64,000 nucleotides of DNA from Spirochaeta isovalerica. GTDB taxonomy: Bacteria; Spirochaetota; Spirochaetia; DSM-2461. A program made the position numbers and the translations under genes. The stretch lies in assembly GCF_014207565.1 (NCBI RefSeq), contig NZ_JACHGJ010000008.1:169202-233201 (forward strand), given 5' to 3'. The notes under the pieces were generated by a model. The model had not been told where the DNA came from. It saw nothing but the letters and a program-made list of their open reading frames with translations, and made no database searches. Positions 44,166 to 53,051 of the stretch are shown here, piece by piece (positions within the stretch are counted from its first letter, which is position 1; each line of letters opens with the position of its first letter).

Positions 44166-45359
44166 TCAGTTTCTCTTCCCTCCGATCAATTTGGTTCTAT
44201 CCCTCATAATCGTGGGAACATACAGATCATCGCCGAGGGGGTCATCATGACCAAAAAGGAAATCAACCGGCTTCTTTTTCGTTTCCGACAAATCGTTGCC
44301 CGTGCTCAAAGCTTCCCAGTCCTTGAAAGAGAGGATTTCGTTCTTATCGGAATCCATTGTGGTGGCCGGCATGGTCTCCACTTCCTCCTCCACGGCGCCG
44401 TGGGAAAATCCCGTAGCGATAACCGTTACTTTCAATTCATCATCAAGAGTCTCGTCGATAGTCGTTCCGGCGATTATGATGGCATCGGGATCGATGTTGG
44501 AGCTGATGATCTCCATAACCTCGTTATACTCGGAAAGAGAGAAATCCGCTCCACCCGTAACGTTGACAAGAAGCCCTCTCGCCCCTTCGATGGAAGCATC
44601 TTCCAACAGGGGGTTATTAATAGCACTTGTCGCCGCATCGACGGCCCTGTTGTCCCCCTGACCGAAACCGATTCCCATCAGAGCATCGCCCTGGCCTTCC
44701 ATAACCGTCTTCACATCGGCGAAGTCTATATTGATATCACCGTGGAGAGTGATGAGATCGGAAATTCCCTGCACTCCCATCCTCAGCACATCATCGGCTT
44801 TCAGAAAAGCCTGACGGATCGGTGTTCTCTTATCGACAATTTTCAGAAGATGTTCGTTGGGAATGGTGATCAGCGTATCCACATGCTCGTGGAGCTTGGC
44901 GATCCCCTCCTCGGCAAGAGCCATCTTCTTTTTCCCTTCAAAACCGAATGGCTTAGTCACGACAGCCACTGTCAGGGCTCCCACTTCCTTGGCGACCGAA
45001 GCGATAACCGCAGCAGAACCTGTTCCGGTTCCCCCGCCCATCCCGGCGGTGACGAACACCATATCGGAGCCCTCAAGGAGCTTTTTGATGTTCTCGCGGT
45101 CCTCTTCGGCGGCTTTCTCACCGATTTCAGGCTTACCGCCCGCACCGAGGCCATTTGTCAGTTTCGATCCAAGAGGAACACGCACGTCAGCTTTTGATTT
45201 GTTCAGCGCCTGCTGATCCGTGTTACAGGCGATAAAATGGACGTCCTTGAGTTCGCATTCGATCATCCGGTTGACCGCGTTGCTTCCTCCGCCACCCGTT
45301 CCGATTACCTTGATAACCGTTCCGGCACTGTTTTTCGATTCAACTAATTCAATATCCAT
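44166..45359 (-). CDS. ftsZ: FtsZ cell-division GTPase
   Basis: A 397-residue tubulin-like GTPase that forms the Z ring. The N-terminal [11 protein letters not shown] and the signature GGGTGTG (about 108-114) are intact, as is the T7 loop [13 protein letters not shown] region. An acidic linker follows about 315, then a basic end ([11 protein letters not shown]). An ATG at 45371 would add four residues, but the ATG at 45359 follows a GGGAGGGG ribosome site. FtsA lies directly upstream. Confidence 0.96.
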   Translation of the reverse strand: MDIELVESKNSAGTVIKVIGTGGGGSNAVNRMIECELKDVHFIACNTDQQALNKSKADVRVPLGSKLTNGLGAGGKPEIGEKAAEEDRENIKKLLEGSDMVFVTAGMGGGTGTGSAAVIASVAKEVGALTVAVVTKPFGFEGKKKMALAEEGIAKLHEHVDTLITIPNEHLLKIVDKRTPIRQAFLKADDVLRMGVQGISDLITLHGDINIDFADVKTVMEGQGDALMGIGFGQGDNRAVDAATSAINNPLLEDASIEGARGLLVNVTGGADFSLSEYNEVMEIISSNIDPDAIIIAGTTIDETLDDELKVTVIATGFSHGAVEEEVETMPATTMDSDKNEILSFKDWEALSTGNDLSETKKKPVDFLFGHDDPLGDDLYVPTIMRDRTKLIGGKRN

Positions 45360-45394
45360 ATCCCCTCCCATTAAGGATAATCACTTAATAATTC

Positions 45395-46636
45395 CTAAAT
45401 AAACTCTTTAAACCAGGAGCCTAATCTCCTGAGTATCTCTGCGGCTCCGCTGCTCCGGGGGCCGGTATCGACAACGAGCCCCTCTTCTTCCACCTGCCGG
45501 GCTCTGTGGAGCAGAAGTCCCGTCACAGTCGAATATTCGGGGCTGCGGTACCGCTCTTCCAACCCCTTTATTTGTCGCGGATAACCGATTCTCGCCGGCA
45601 TCCTGAAAACTTCCTGCGCCAGTTCGGCCACTCCGGGAAGCTGAGAGCCTCCTCCGGTGATAACGACACCGCCGCCCAACCGCTTAAGATATCCCTTGTC
45701 GTCCAGCTGCTTTTTCACAAGCATGAACAATTCGGTCATTCTGGGCTGTAAAATCCGGCAGATTCGCATTTCCGGAACCGATACAGGCGGCCTTCCCCCG
45801 ATGCCGGGAATAATCACTGATTCATTTCTGTCGATCAGTTCCTCCCAGCAGCATCCCGCCTGCAACTTGATCTTCTCAGCCTCCTCGAAAGGAATATTGA
45901 GCATGATAGCCAGATCGTTGGTCACCTCCCGGGCTCCCACGGGAAGAACGCCGGTGTAATACGGGGCGCCTCCCAGATGAACCAGAAGATCTGTCGTCCC
46001 GTTCCCGATATCGATAAAAAGCGTTCCCAGGTCTCTCTCATCTTTAGATAATACGGATGAAGAGGCCCCTATTGATTCAAGAACGATCTCATCGACCTTG
46101 TAACCGCTTCTGTTAATGCATTTGATAATGTTTTTCGATGCTGAAACTGTTGAAGTAATGATGTGCACTTCCGCTTCGAGGCGGACCCCTATCATATCAA
46201 CCGGATTCTTTATCCCCGGCTGATCATCAACAATATATTCCTGGGGGATCACATGGAGGACTTCCCGGTCCATTGGCATAACAATGGCTTTCGCGGCTTC
46301 AATAACCCGCTCCACGTCATTGCGGTTGATCTCCCGGCCCTTGCCGGTAACAGCCACCACACCGCGGGAATTGATTCCCTCGATATTCCCTCCGGCGATT
46401 CCCGCCAATACGGTTTCCACCGTCCGGCCCGCCTGCTGTTCCGCCATATCGATGGCTTCCTCGACAGCTTTCATGGCCGCTTCTATATTGATGACGACAC
46501 CGCGCCTCAGTCCTTTCGACTCGGCGGTACCCACGCCGGCGACAGTGAGATCACCCTCTTCATCAAATTCCGCAATAAGAGCGCAGATTTTGCTGGTCCC
46601 CATATCAAGGGCCACAATAATATCATCTGAAGTCAA
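45395..46636 (-). CDS. ftsA: FtsA actin-like division protein
   Basis: A 413-residue membrane-tethered actin homologue that anchors FtsZ. Nucleotide-binding motifs ALDMGTSKICALI (about 9-21), FIDIGNGTTDL and VITGGGSQLPG are present. The C-terminal amphipathic targeting helix is RRLGSWFKEFI. The start is a TTG after GGGAGG. It follows ftsQ by one base. Confidence 0.95.
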   Translation of the reverse strand: MTSDDIIVALDMGTSKICALIAEFDEEGDLTVAGVGTAESKGLRRGVVINIEAAMKAVEEAIDMAEQQAGRTVETVLAGIAGGNIEGINSRGVVAVTGKGREINRNDVERVIEAAKAIVMPMDREVLHVIPQEYIVDDQPGIKNPVDMIGVRLEAEVHIITSTVSASKNIIKCINRSGYKVDEIVLESIGASSSVLSKDERDLGTLFIDIGNGTTDLLVHLGGAPYYTGVLPVGAREVTNDLAIMLNIPFEEAEKIKLQAGCCWEELIDRNESVIIPGIGGRPPVSVPEMRICRILQPRMTELFMLVKKQLDDKGYLKRLGGGVVITGGGSQLPGVAELAQEVFRMPARIGYPRQIKGLEERYRSPEYSTVTGLLLHRARQVEEEGLVVDTGPRSSGAAEILRRLGSWFKEFI

Positions 46637-46637
46637 T

Positions 46638-47426
46638 CTACACTTCCTCCCTGAGTCGATAAATGATCTCTTTGGACCTGAAGTCCACTTCTCCGATTTT
46701 CTCCGTCAGCTTCTGCTGTTTCAGGACATCGAAGACCATAATTATATTTTTCAGAACATCGCTGTCCAGTTTCCGGCCGGTTCTGGCTTTCAGCGGATAA
46801 TTATAAAGAAACAATATAAGATCGTATCCCTGCTCTCCCCGCTTTTCCACCCGGATCTCTGAAATCAGATCGTAGAGGGCCTTATCTCCGTCCCTCAGAT
46901 TCTCCAGATCCTCCAGAAGCGGAAGAAGAGGGACAGGAAATCCATCGCCGAGCTGAACCGATGAGAAGTTGATGCCGGAAATAACCGGAAGATCCCAGTT
47001 ATCCATATCCTCACCTTTCTCGAAAACGACCCCCTCACCGTCTATGGCTACGGGAACCGATTTTTCATTGATATTCAGAACGGACTGTGCCACCGCTTTT
47101 CTTCCGAAAAGGTAAAGCTGAAGCTTATCGGGAAAAATCTTTTCCACTGACGCTTTTCTGATCGGCGGATAATGTTCCAGTCTATCTCTAATATTTTCCG
47201 TATCAAGGTTATAGTAATAATGGCCGGTCTCGATCCCGGCGATAGAGCGGATTTCGCTGTCGCTCAATTCAATATCGCTCTCAACTTTTATTTTTTTCAG
47301 AACGATATTGGGTACAACAGCGATTTTGAACACAAGCTGTGCCCCCAGAATGACAATCAGAAGGATAATCAGCGTTCTGAGCAGACCTCTGATTCTTTCC
47401 CTTTCATTGGAATTCAGTACAATCAC
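46638..47426 (-). CDS. ftsQ: FtsQ/DivIB division protein
   Basis: A 262-residue bitopic membrane protein. A cytoplasmic N-terminus and one membrane helix (about 14-36) precede a POTRA domain (about 38-110, VESDIELSDSEIRSIAGIET) and a beta domain. It joins FtsL to the divisome. Its start overlaps the ftsW stop by 4 bases, and ftsA follows immediately. Confidence 0.88.
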   Translation of the reverse strand: MIVLNSNERERIRGLLRTLIILLIVILGAQLVFKIAVVPNIVLKKIKVESDIELSDSEIRSIAGIETGHYYYNLDTENIRDRLEHYPPIRKASVEKIFPDKLQLYLFGRKAVAQSVLNINEKSVPVAIDGEGVVFEKGEDMDNWDLPVISGINFSSVQLGDGFPVPLLPLLEDLENLRDGDKALYDLISEIRVEKRGEQGYDLILFLYNYPLKARTGRKLDSDVLKNIIMVFDVLKQQKLTEKIGEVDFRSKEIIYRLREEV

Positions 47427-48595
47427 GCCTCACCTCCCGACTTATCCGGAGACCTTCTCGAAATATTGAGAAGGAGCCCGAAGATAATAAGAGTGATGAG
47501 AGATGTGGAACCGCCCGCCGAAAAAAGAGGCAGCGGTATACCCGTCGCGGGAATAAAGCCGCAGACGACGGCGATATTGGTCATGGCTTGAAAATACACC
47601 GCTGAAGTGAGTCCGAAAGCCGCATACTTTTTAAAGTCGTTATCGGCCTTCAAAGCGATGGAGTATCCTTTCCAGGCAAAAAGTCCGAAGAGTATGAAAA
47701 CAGTCAGAATCCCGATGAATCCCGCTTCCTCACCGATAATCGCGAAGACGAAGTCGGAATGGGCCTGAGGCAGAGCGCCGAGCTTCATTGTGCTCTGCCC
47801 CGCTCCTTTGCCCCAGAGACCGCCGGCCTGCAAAGCTTTTCTGGCCGTCAGGACCTGGTATCCGGCTCCGGAAGGATCCGATTCGGGATTCAGCCAGGAG
47901 AGAACCCTGTTTATCCTGTAGGGTTTTGATTTCAGCATGATGTAAGCAGCCAGAGATCCGATAGCTCCCATAATCAGAATGAATACGGGACTCATCCCGC
48001 CCATGATAAGCATAAGAAATGCCACGGCGAAAATAAGTGCGGCAGAAGAGAAATCATTCTGGGAATAGACCACCAGAGTCGAGACGACAATAACAAGCAG
48101 CTGAGGCACGATCGCCTTACTGAGATCCTTCATCCGCCCTTTGTTCTTCTCCAGCATTTTAGCGATGTAGAGAACTAAAGAAAGGCGGATCAGCTCCGAC
48201 GGCTGAAAAGTTACGCCGCCCAGCTCGAGCCACCGCTTCGCTCCGCCCGACTCAAACCCCAGGCCGGGAACATAAAGGAGCAGGTTTATTCCGATGGAAA
48301 CAAACATAATGGCCGGAATATAATTCTTGAGAAAATCCAGAGGTATCCGCGAAGCCACAACCGCTCCACCCGTCCCCAGGGACAGCCAGACCAACTGCTT
48401 TACGACAAAATAAAAGGGAGAGTCGAAAACGGCTTCTCCGAAATGATAGGATGATGAAAAGAGCGCAGTGAGCCCCATTCCCGACAGCAGGACAATTAAT
48501 ATGAGAAAAACGGCATCAAATGCCGGCTCATTGATTTTCTGAGCAGAAAAACTGTTATTGACCACCTGTCGGCCCTGAATGGAGTACCCGCTCAT
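47423..48595 (-). CDS. ftsW: FtsW septal peptidoglycan polymerase (SEDS)
   Basis: A 390-residue polytopic SEDS glycosyltransferase with about ten membrane helices. Family motifs include GGAKRWLELGGVTFQPSELI (about 127-146), where the catalytic-loop region lies nearby, and LPQAHSDFVFAIIGEEAGFIG. It makes septal glycan from lipid II with FtsI. It follows mraY by 3 bases; murD and murG, which often flank it, are absent here. Confidence 0.93.
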   Translation of the reverse strand: MSGYSIQGRQVVNNSFSAQKINEPAFDAVFLILIVLLSGMGLTALFSSSYHFGEAVFDSPFYFVVKQLVWLSLGTGGAVVASRIPLDFLKNYIPAIMFVSIGINLLLYVPGLGFESGGAKRWLELGGVTFQPSELIRLSLVLYIAKMLEKNKGRMKDLSKAIVPQLLVIVVSTLVVYSQNDFSSAALIFAVAFLMLIMGGMSPVFILIMGAIGSLAAYIMLKSKPYRINRVLSWLNPESDPSGAGYQVLTARKALQAGGLWGKGAGQSTMKLGALPQAHSDFVFAIIGEEAGFIGILTVFILFGLFAWKGYSIALKADNDFKKYAAFGLTSAVYFQAMTNIAVVCGFIPATGIPLPLFSAGGSTSLITLIIFGLLLNISRRSPDKSGGEA

Positions 48596-48598
48596 ACC

Positions 48599-49678
48599 CT
48601 ACCTTATTTTCAATGTGGACAGGGCGATAATGGCAAACATCCCGCCGACAATCCACAACCTTGTGACAACTTTACCTTCGGCCCAGCCTATGAGCTCGAA
48701 GTGATGATGGAGAGGAGCCATCTTGAAAACCCTCTTCCCTGTTCTTTTGAAATGAACCACCTGAATTATGACCGACAGAGTTTCCATAACAAAAACGCCG
48801 CCGATTATAATTGTCAGTATTTCTTTTTTCAGCACAAGCGCCAGAGCTCCCATTACGGCTCCCAGAGCCAGACTGCCCGTATCGCCCATAAAAATCTCCG
48901 AGGGATGGCAGTTGAACCAGAGAAAACCGACGCTGGCTCCCAGAAGAGCCATGCAGAGGATAACGACCTCGCTCGAACCTTTCAGAAAAGGGATCTGGAG
49001 ATAATCGGCAAAAACAGCATGCCCGGTCAGATAGGCAATCAGCGTGAATGCGATAGTCGCCATAAGAAAGAGCCCGGTGGCGAGTCCGTCCAGTCCGTCG
49101 GTCAGATTTACAGCATTGGAAAAAGACACAATAGTCAATACGCCGAAGGGGATATAAAAATAAGACATATCGAACAGGGGATTTTTCAAAAAGGGAACAT
49201 AGAGCAGCGTCGTATGATCATTCCGGTTGTAATAGAGCAGAAGAACGACCAGGAGCGCTACGGCGATCTGGCCGAAAAACTTAAAACGGGACTGCAGCCC
49301 GTCGGAACTCTTCCGGGAAATCTTCAGATAATCATCAATAAAACCGATTCCTCCGAAACCGACAATAGTAATCAGCAGAACCCAAGTATAAAACTGCGAA
49401 AGGTCCTGCCAGAGCAGAACCGAAATGACAACGGAGATAATTATCAGAAGGCCGCCCATAGTCGGCGTTCCCGCTTTGGAAAGATGCGTCTCGGGACCGT
49501 CCTGCCGGACTTCCTGCCCGAGCTTCAGCCTGGTCAGCATCTTGATCACAGCCGGACCGAAAAGGAAAGCGATAAGCAAAGCCGTTACAGCGGCATAGGC
49601 CGCCCTGAAAGTTGTGTATTGAAAGATATTAAAAAAAGAAAAATATTTTACCAAAGGGTAAAATAAGGCTTTGAACAT
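48599..49678 (-). CDS. mraY: MraY phospho-MurNAc-pentapeptide transferase
   Basis: A 359-residue membrane enzyme that makes lipid I from UDP-MurNAc-pentapeptide and undecaprenyl phosphate. The active-site motifs FIDDYLKI (with the DD pair), NAVNLTDGLDGLA and FMGDTGSLALG are intact, along with the APLHHHFE-like PLHHHFELIGW. Length is typical (360). A 62-base gap with a weak stem separates it from murF. Confidence 0.96.
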   Translation of the reverse strand: MFKALFYPLVKYFSFFNIFQYTTFRAAYAAVTALLIAFLFGPAVIKMLTRLKLGQEVRQDGPETHLSKAGTPTMGGLLIIISVVISVLLWQDLSQFYTWVLLITIVGFGGIGFIDDYLKISRKSSDGLQSRFKFFGQIAVALLVVLLLYYNRNDHTTLLYVPFLKNPLFDMSYFYIPFGVLTIVSFSNAVNLTDGLDGLATGLFLMATIAFTLIAYLTGHAVFADYLQIPFLKGSSEVVILCMALLGASVGFLWFNCHPSEIFMGDTGSLALGAVMGALALVLKKEILTIIIGGVFVMETLSVIIQVVHFKRTGKRVFKMAPLHHHFELIGWAEGKVVTRLWIVGGMFAIIALSTLKIR

Positions 49679-49740
49679 GTCTTCCTCCCATTTTTTCGCG
49701 CCGCATTTTCCCCGGCGGCACTGTTGTTTTTAAATAAGTA

Positions 49741-51120
49741 TCAGGTCAGCAGCGGCGTCAGTCTTTCCAGAGCGACGCCCCTCGATCCCTTAAGCAGAAC
49801 AAGGTCACCCTTCTTCACATATTCTTTCACAGCGGCTTCCAGCTCTTCGTATTGAATTGTCCAGAACGAATATCCGGGATACCCTGATGTCCGGACGGCC
49901 TCGAAAGCCTCTTCCATCTCTTTGCCGAAAAGAAACAGAGCCTCGGCCCCGCTTTCCGCCGCAATTCCCCCGATACGGCGGTGTTCTTCCCTGCTGGCAT
50001 CTCCCAGCTCGAGCATATCACCGAGAACAGCAACGGAACGGTTTTCCCAGAACCGGAGTAACTTAAGCGACTGTTCCGTCGAATCGGGATTGGCATTGTA
50101 GCAATCCCTCAAAACGGTGATATCACCCTTGATCAACTCGCCTCTGCCGAACAGAGGCTTCATGCTGTCGATTCCCCGGGCTATCAGAGCGGAATCAACG
50201 CCCATCTCAACAGCTGCAGCAACGGCGGCCCTGACATTGGCCAGATTATGCTCGCCGGGCAGGCTGAAATGGCAGGGGCGGCCTTCTATCTCGAGATCAC
50301 AGCCTTCGATGGAAAAGCCGGATACAAGTCTTACCGGCCCGGAAACTTCCGGGCCATAAAAAACCACACGCCCCTTGATACCTTCAGCGAGAAAATCACT
50401 GTAGGAATCATCAGCAGGTATGATGGCAGTCTGTTTACCGTCAAAGCAGGAGAAAATCTGTTTTTTCGCCTGCGCGATAGCATCCCGGCTGCCCAGCATT
50501 CCGATATGAGCCGTGCCGATATTGGTAATGACCGCATAATCGGGTTTGACGATGGACGCGAGAAGATCCATTTCACCTTCCCGGTTCATCCCCATTTCAA
50601 AGACAGCGATTTCATGCCTCTCCTCCACCCGGAAAACCGATAAAGGCAGTCCGATGTCGGAATTGAGGTTCCCCTCATTCACCACAGTCTCCGCAAATTC
50701 AGAGAGTATAGCTCCCAGTATCTCTTTCGTCGTCGTTTTCCCGTTGCTGCCCGTAATCCCCACGACAGTCAAATCGGGAAAAAGACTCATGTGATACACA
50801 GCAAGCTGCTGCATAGCCTCCAGAGTCCCCGCAACCGGCAGAAAAGCCATGTCCCTTTGGCTGACAAGCTCCTCCACCAGACCGCGGTTCTCCGAATACC
50901 ACTTATGATCCACCAGAGAGAGTTTCGTACCGGCGCCGGCAATATCTTTTAAATACAGATGGCCGTCGGTGCGCTCTCCCTTCAGCGGAACAAATAAAGT
51001 GCCCCTCCCGCACTTTCTGGAATCAATTTGTACATTCTCCACCCCTTCTACGGGGGATCCTACCCAGGATTGCCCCAGGACCTCGCTGATCTTTTCAGCT
51101 GTAAATAATATTCTGTCCAC
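49741..51120 (-). CDS. murF: MurF UDP-MurNAc-tripeptide-D-Ala-D-Ala ligase
   Basis: A 459-residue ATP-dependent ligase that adds D-Ala-D-Ala. The P-loop GITGSNGKTTTKE, NEGNLNSDIGLPLS and the DCYNANPDS motif are characteristic of MurF. The start is a GTG that overlaps the ftsL stop by one base. murE, which usually precedes murF, is missing from this cluster. Confidence 0.95.
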   Translation of the reverse strand: MDRILFTAEKISEVLGQSWVGSPVEGVENVQIDSRKCGRGTLFVPLKGERTDGHLYLKDIAGAGTKLSLVDHKWYSENRGLVEELVSQRDMAFLPVAGTLEAMQQLAVYHMSLFPDLTVVGITGSNGKTTTKEILGAILSEFAETVVNEGNLNSDIGLPLSVFRVEERHEIAVFEMGMNREGEMDLLASIVKPDYAVITNIGTAHIGMLGSRDAIAQAKKQIFSCFDGKQTAIIPADDSYSDFLAEGIKGRVVFYGPEVSGPVRLVSGFSIEGCDLEIEGRPCHFSLPGEHNLANVRAAVAAAVEMGVDSALIARGIDSMKPLFGRGELIKGDITVLRDCYNANPDSTEQSLKLLRFWENRSVAVLGDMLELGDASREEHRRIGGIAAESGAEALFLFGKEMEEAFEAVRTSGYPGYSFWTIQYEELEAAVKEYVKKGDLVLLKGSRGVALERLTPLLT

Positions 51121-51407
51121 TAAGGACGCTCCTCCGGAAGTTCGATCCGGATTATATCTGTCGGGTCCTGTTTCTCCAATCCCAATTCATCCTTTGCTAT
51201 TTCATCTATTCTTCCGGGCGAACTCAAAACAGCCGTCCCGGCGATTAATCTTTTATTCTGCTCGAGAAGCCGTTTCTGCTCCATTTCCAGGGCCGCGACT
51301 TCATCCACTATCCGGTTATACCGGAAGGACTGCCAGACATTGAGAAAGAGCATACCCACAGCCAGCACAACAGCAGCCATAGCCGTGATAAAGTGAAGCC
51401 TTTTCAC
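51120..51407 (-). CDS. ftsL: FtsL-like division protein
   Basis: A 95-residue bitopic protein with a membrane helix (about 6-26) and a periplasmic coiled coil (about 30-60) that ends in AKDELGLEKQDPTDIIRIEL, a layout and ending typical of FtsL/DivIC proteins. Sequence similarity is low in this family, so the call rests on layout and position after rsmH. Confidence 0.78.
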   Translation of the reverse strand: MKRLHFITAMAAVVLAVGMLFLNVWQSFRYNRIVDEVAALEMEQKRLLEQNKRLIAGTAVLSSPGRIDEIAKDELGLEKQDPTDIIRIELPEERP

Positions 51408-52363
51408 TGAACACCTCTCCTCTCACCGACTTCACGCAGCTTCTCAACGACCCTTAACTTGGCACTTCTCGACGGAGCGTTCATCCTGATCTCTTCCTCG
51501 GTCGGAACAACAGGTTTGCGCGTCAACACATCGACAACCGGTTTTCCGCCGCACTCGCACCGGGGCAGTTCGGGCGGACAAACACATTTCTTTCCCATTT
51601 CCCTGAAAAAAAGCTTAACAGCTCTGTCTTCAAGAGAATGAAAAGTAATGATCCCCAGCCTTCCGCCGACCTTAAGAACATCCAGAGCTTCCATCATCAC
51701 ATCAGCAAGCCTGTCCAGTTCGGAATTTACGGCGATTCTGATCGCCTGAAAAGTTCTGGTCGCCGGATGGATTCTTCCGTGCCGATATGAAGAGGGAACG
51801 GCACCCTTGATCAACTCCGCCAGCTGCAGCGAAGAAGTTATACGATTCTGTTTCCTCTCCCGGCAGATAGCGGCGGCAATTCTTCGGGACAAGCGCTCTT
51901 CACCGAGTTCATAAATCAGATCAGCCAGCTCTTTCTCATCAAAATCATTGACAACGTCTTCAGCCGACAGCCCCGCTTCACGGTTCAGCCTCATATCCAG
52001 CTTCTCATCGCGGGAAAAAGAAAACCCGGCGCCGCTTTTCTCATAGTGAAAAACGGAAATACCCAGATCGAGAAGGATCCGGTCCGGTTTTTCCTCTTCG
52101 GGATATTCCCGAAAATATTCATTAAACCATGTGTGCCTGAAACCGACCCGATCTCCGAAAGGTTCCAGTCTTTTCATAGCTATCTGCTGTATCTCACGGT
52201 CCGCATCCAGACCGATAACCTTCAAATCATCAAAGCGGGAAAGGAACATCTCAGAGTGTCCACCCTCTCCCATGGTTCCATCTATAAAAAGCTGGCCGGG
52301 TTTATCGGGCTTCAGATAATCACAGACTTCCTCTTTCAGAACCGAATAATGAACAATATCCAT
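51404..52363 (-). CDS. rsmH: RsmH 16S rRNA m4C1402 methyltransferase
   Basis: A 319-residue SAM-dependent methyltransferase (MraW) that modifies C1402 in 16S rRNA. The motifs FIDGTMGEGGHSE (28-40), RILLDLGIS, RTFQAIRIAVN and IITFHSLEDRAVK identify it. It is 2 bases after mraZ, the standard order. Confidence 0.96.
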   Translation of the reverse strand: MDIVHYSVLKEEVCDYLKPDKPGQLFIDGTMGEGGHSEMFLSRFDDLKVIGLDADREIQQIAMKRLEPFGDRVGFRHTWFNEYFREYPEEEKPDRILLDLGISVFHYEKSGAGFSFSRDEKLDMRLNREAGLSAEDVVNDFDEKELADLIYELGEERLSRRIAAAICRERKQNRITSSLQLAELIKGAVPSSYRHGRIHPATRTFQAIRIAVNSELDRLADVMMEALDVLKVGGRLGIITFHSLEDRAVKLFFREMGKKCVCPPELPRCECGGKPVVDVLTRKPVVPTEEEIRMNAPSRSAKLRVVEKLREVGERRGVQ

Positions 52364-52365
52364 AA

Positions 52366-52821
52366 TCAGCCCAAATCCCCGAGGCTGCCCAGCTCTTCCC
52401 AGGCATCCTTGATATCAAGCTCGCATTTCTCTTCAAATTCGAGATAAAGTTCCTCATCCCAGATCTCCACATGATCATCGAGACCGATGAAGATGCAATC
52501 CCGCACCAGACCAGCCGATTTCTGCAGCGATGACGGTATATTTATCCGACCGTTCTTATCGACAGCCAGGTCGGTTGCCGGAGCCAGAAGGCGTCTTTGA
52601 ATCATTTGGGAACGGGCACGGAACAGAGAGGAATTTTCCAGTAAAATCTTTGAGACTTTACTCCACTCTTCTCCGGGAAAAAGCCAGAGACATTTATCGA
52701 CTCCGCGGGTTAAAACCAAAGAGCACCCTCCCAGCTGTTCTCTCAGCTTCGAAGGCAACAGGATTCTCCCTTTTTCATCCAGAGTACTGTTAAATTGTCC
52801 ACTTAAACCACTAATTTCCAC
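52366..52821 (-). CDS. mraZ: MraZ transcription regulator of the dcw cluster
   Basis: A 151-residue DNA-binding protein with two AbrB-like halves, each carrying a D-x-x/K-G-R motif (LDEKGRILLPSK at about 14-25 and VDKNGRINIPSS at about 85-96). MraZ represses its own operon by binding repeated TGG-containing boxes. The start is a GTG that lies inside one such box in this genome. A short N-terminal extension of about six residues is seen relative to Bacillus MraZ. It is the first gene of the cluster. Confidence 0.93.
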   Translation of the reverse strand: MEISGLSGQFNSTLDEKGRILLPSKLREQLGGCSLVLTRGVDKCLWLFPGEEWSKVSKILLENSSLFRARSQMIQRRLLAPATDLAVDKNGRINIPSSLQKSAGLVRDCIFIGLDDHVEIWDEELYLEFEEKCELDIKDAWEELGSLGDLG

Positions 52822-52851
52822 AAATACCTACAATTTACCACTTTATCCCAC
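52799..52851 (-). promoter_or_regulatory. MraZ-type operator boxes, 10-bp phased
   Basis: On the minus strand GTGG occurs at 52848-52851, 52838-52841, 52818-52821 and 52808-52811, with a GTAG variant at 52828-52831, all exactly 10 bases apart. A further GTGG lies at 52799-52802 (9 bases on). MraZ of other bacteria binds TGG-type direct repeats with this period. The boxes lie just after the -10 and run into the coding start. Confidence 0.65.
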
Positions 52852-52861
52852 TAATATTACC

Positions 52862-52890
52862 ATATTAAGATTCGTAAATTCCATTGTCAA
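52862..52890 (-). promoter_or_regulatory. Promoter of the mraZ/dcw operon
   Basis: A perfect -35 TTGACA (52885-52890), 17 bases, and a -10 TAATAT (52862-52867) on the minus strand. Transcription should start at about 52855, immediately before the phased boxes. The 190-base gap upstream of mraZ otherwise holds the terminator of the neighbouring GH57 operon and AT-rich sequence. Confidence 0.7.
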
Positions 52891-53022
52891 CAATGAAAAG
52901 AGATTCTAAGAAGCCATTATGAAAATTCGAGCGAATACACTATACGCATGTATGCCTTAATTGTGAGATTAGTGAAATTTTCCACAGTGAAGTAAAAAAA
53001 AGACTTAAGTGCCGGAAAAAAA

Positions 53023-53051
53023 GCAAAAAAAAAGCGGGCCGGGCCCGCTTT
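53023..53051 (-). terminator. Intrinsic terminator after the GH57 gene
   Basis: Arms 53031-53038 and 53044-53051 pair as an 8-bp, GC-rich stem with a 5-base loop, followed on the minus strand by a run of nine T (three of them in the stem) and a second T-run. It begins directly at the stop codon of the GH57 gene. Confidence 0.88.

Noticed and set aside
44133..45197. A 354-codon plus-strand frame opposite ftsZ
   Set aside because: FtsZ is certain on the other strand; the antisense product shows only composition bias.
48701..49666. A 321-codon plus-strand frame opposite mraY
   Set aside because: The charged, His/Gln-rich product mirrors the hydrophobic codons of MraY and has no start signal or domain.
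49679..49740. Terminator or promoter in the murF-mraY gap
   Set aside because: Only a 5-bp stem without a clean U-tract and no -35/-10 pair could be found.
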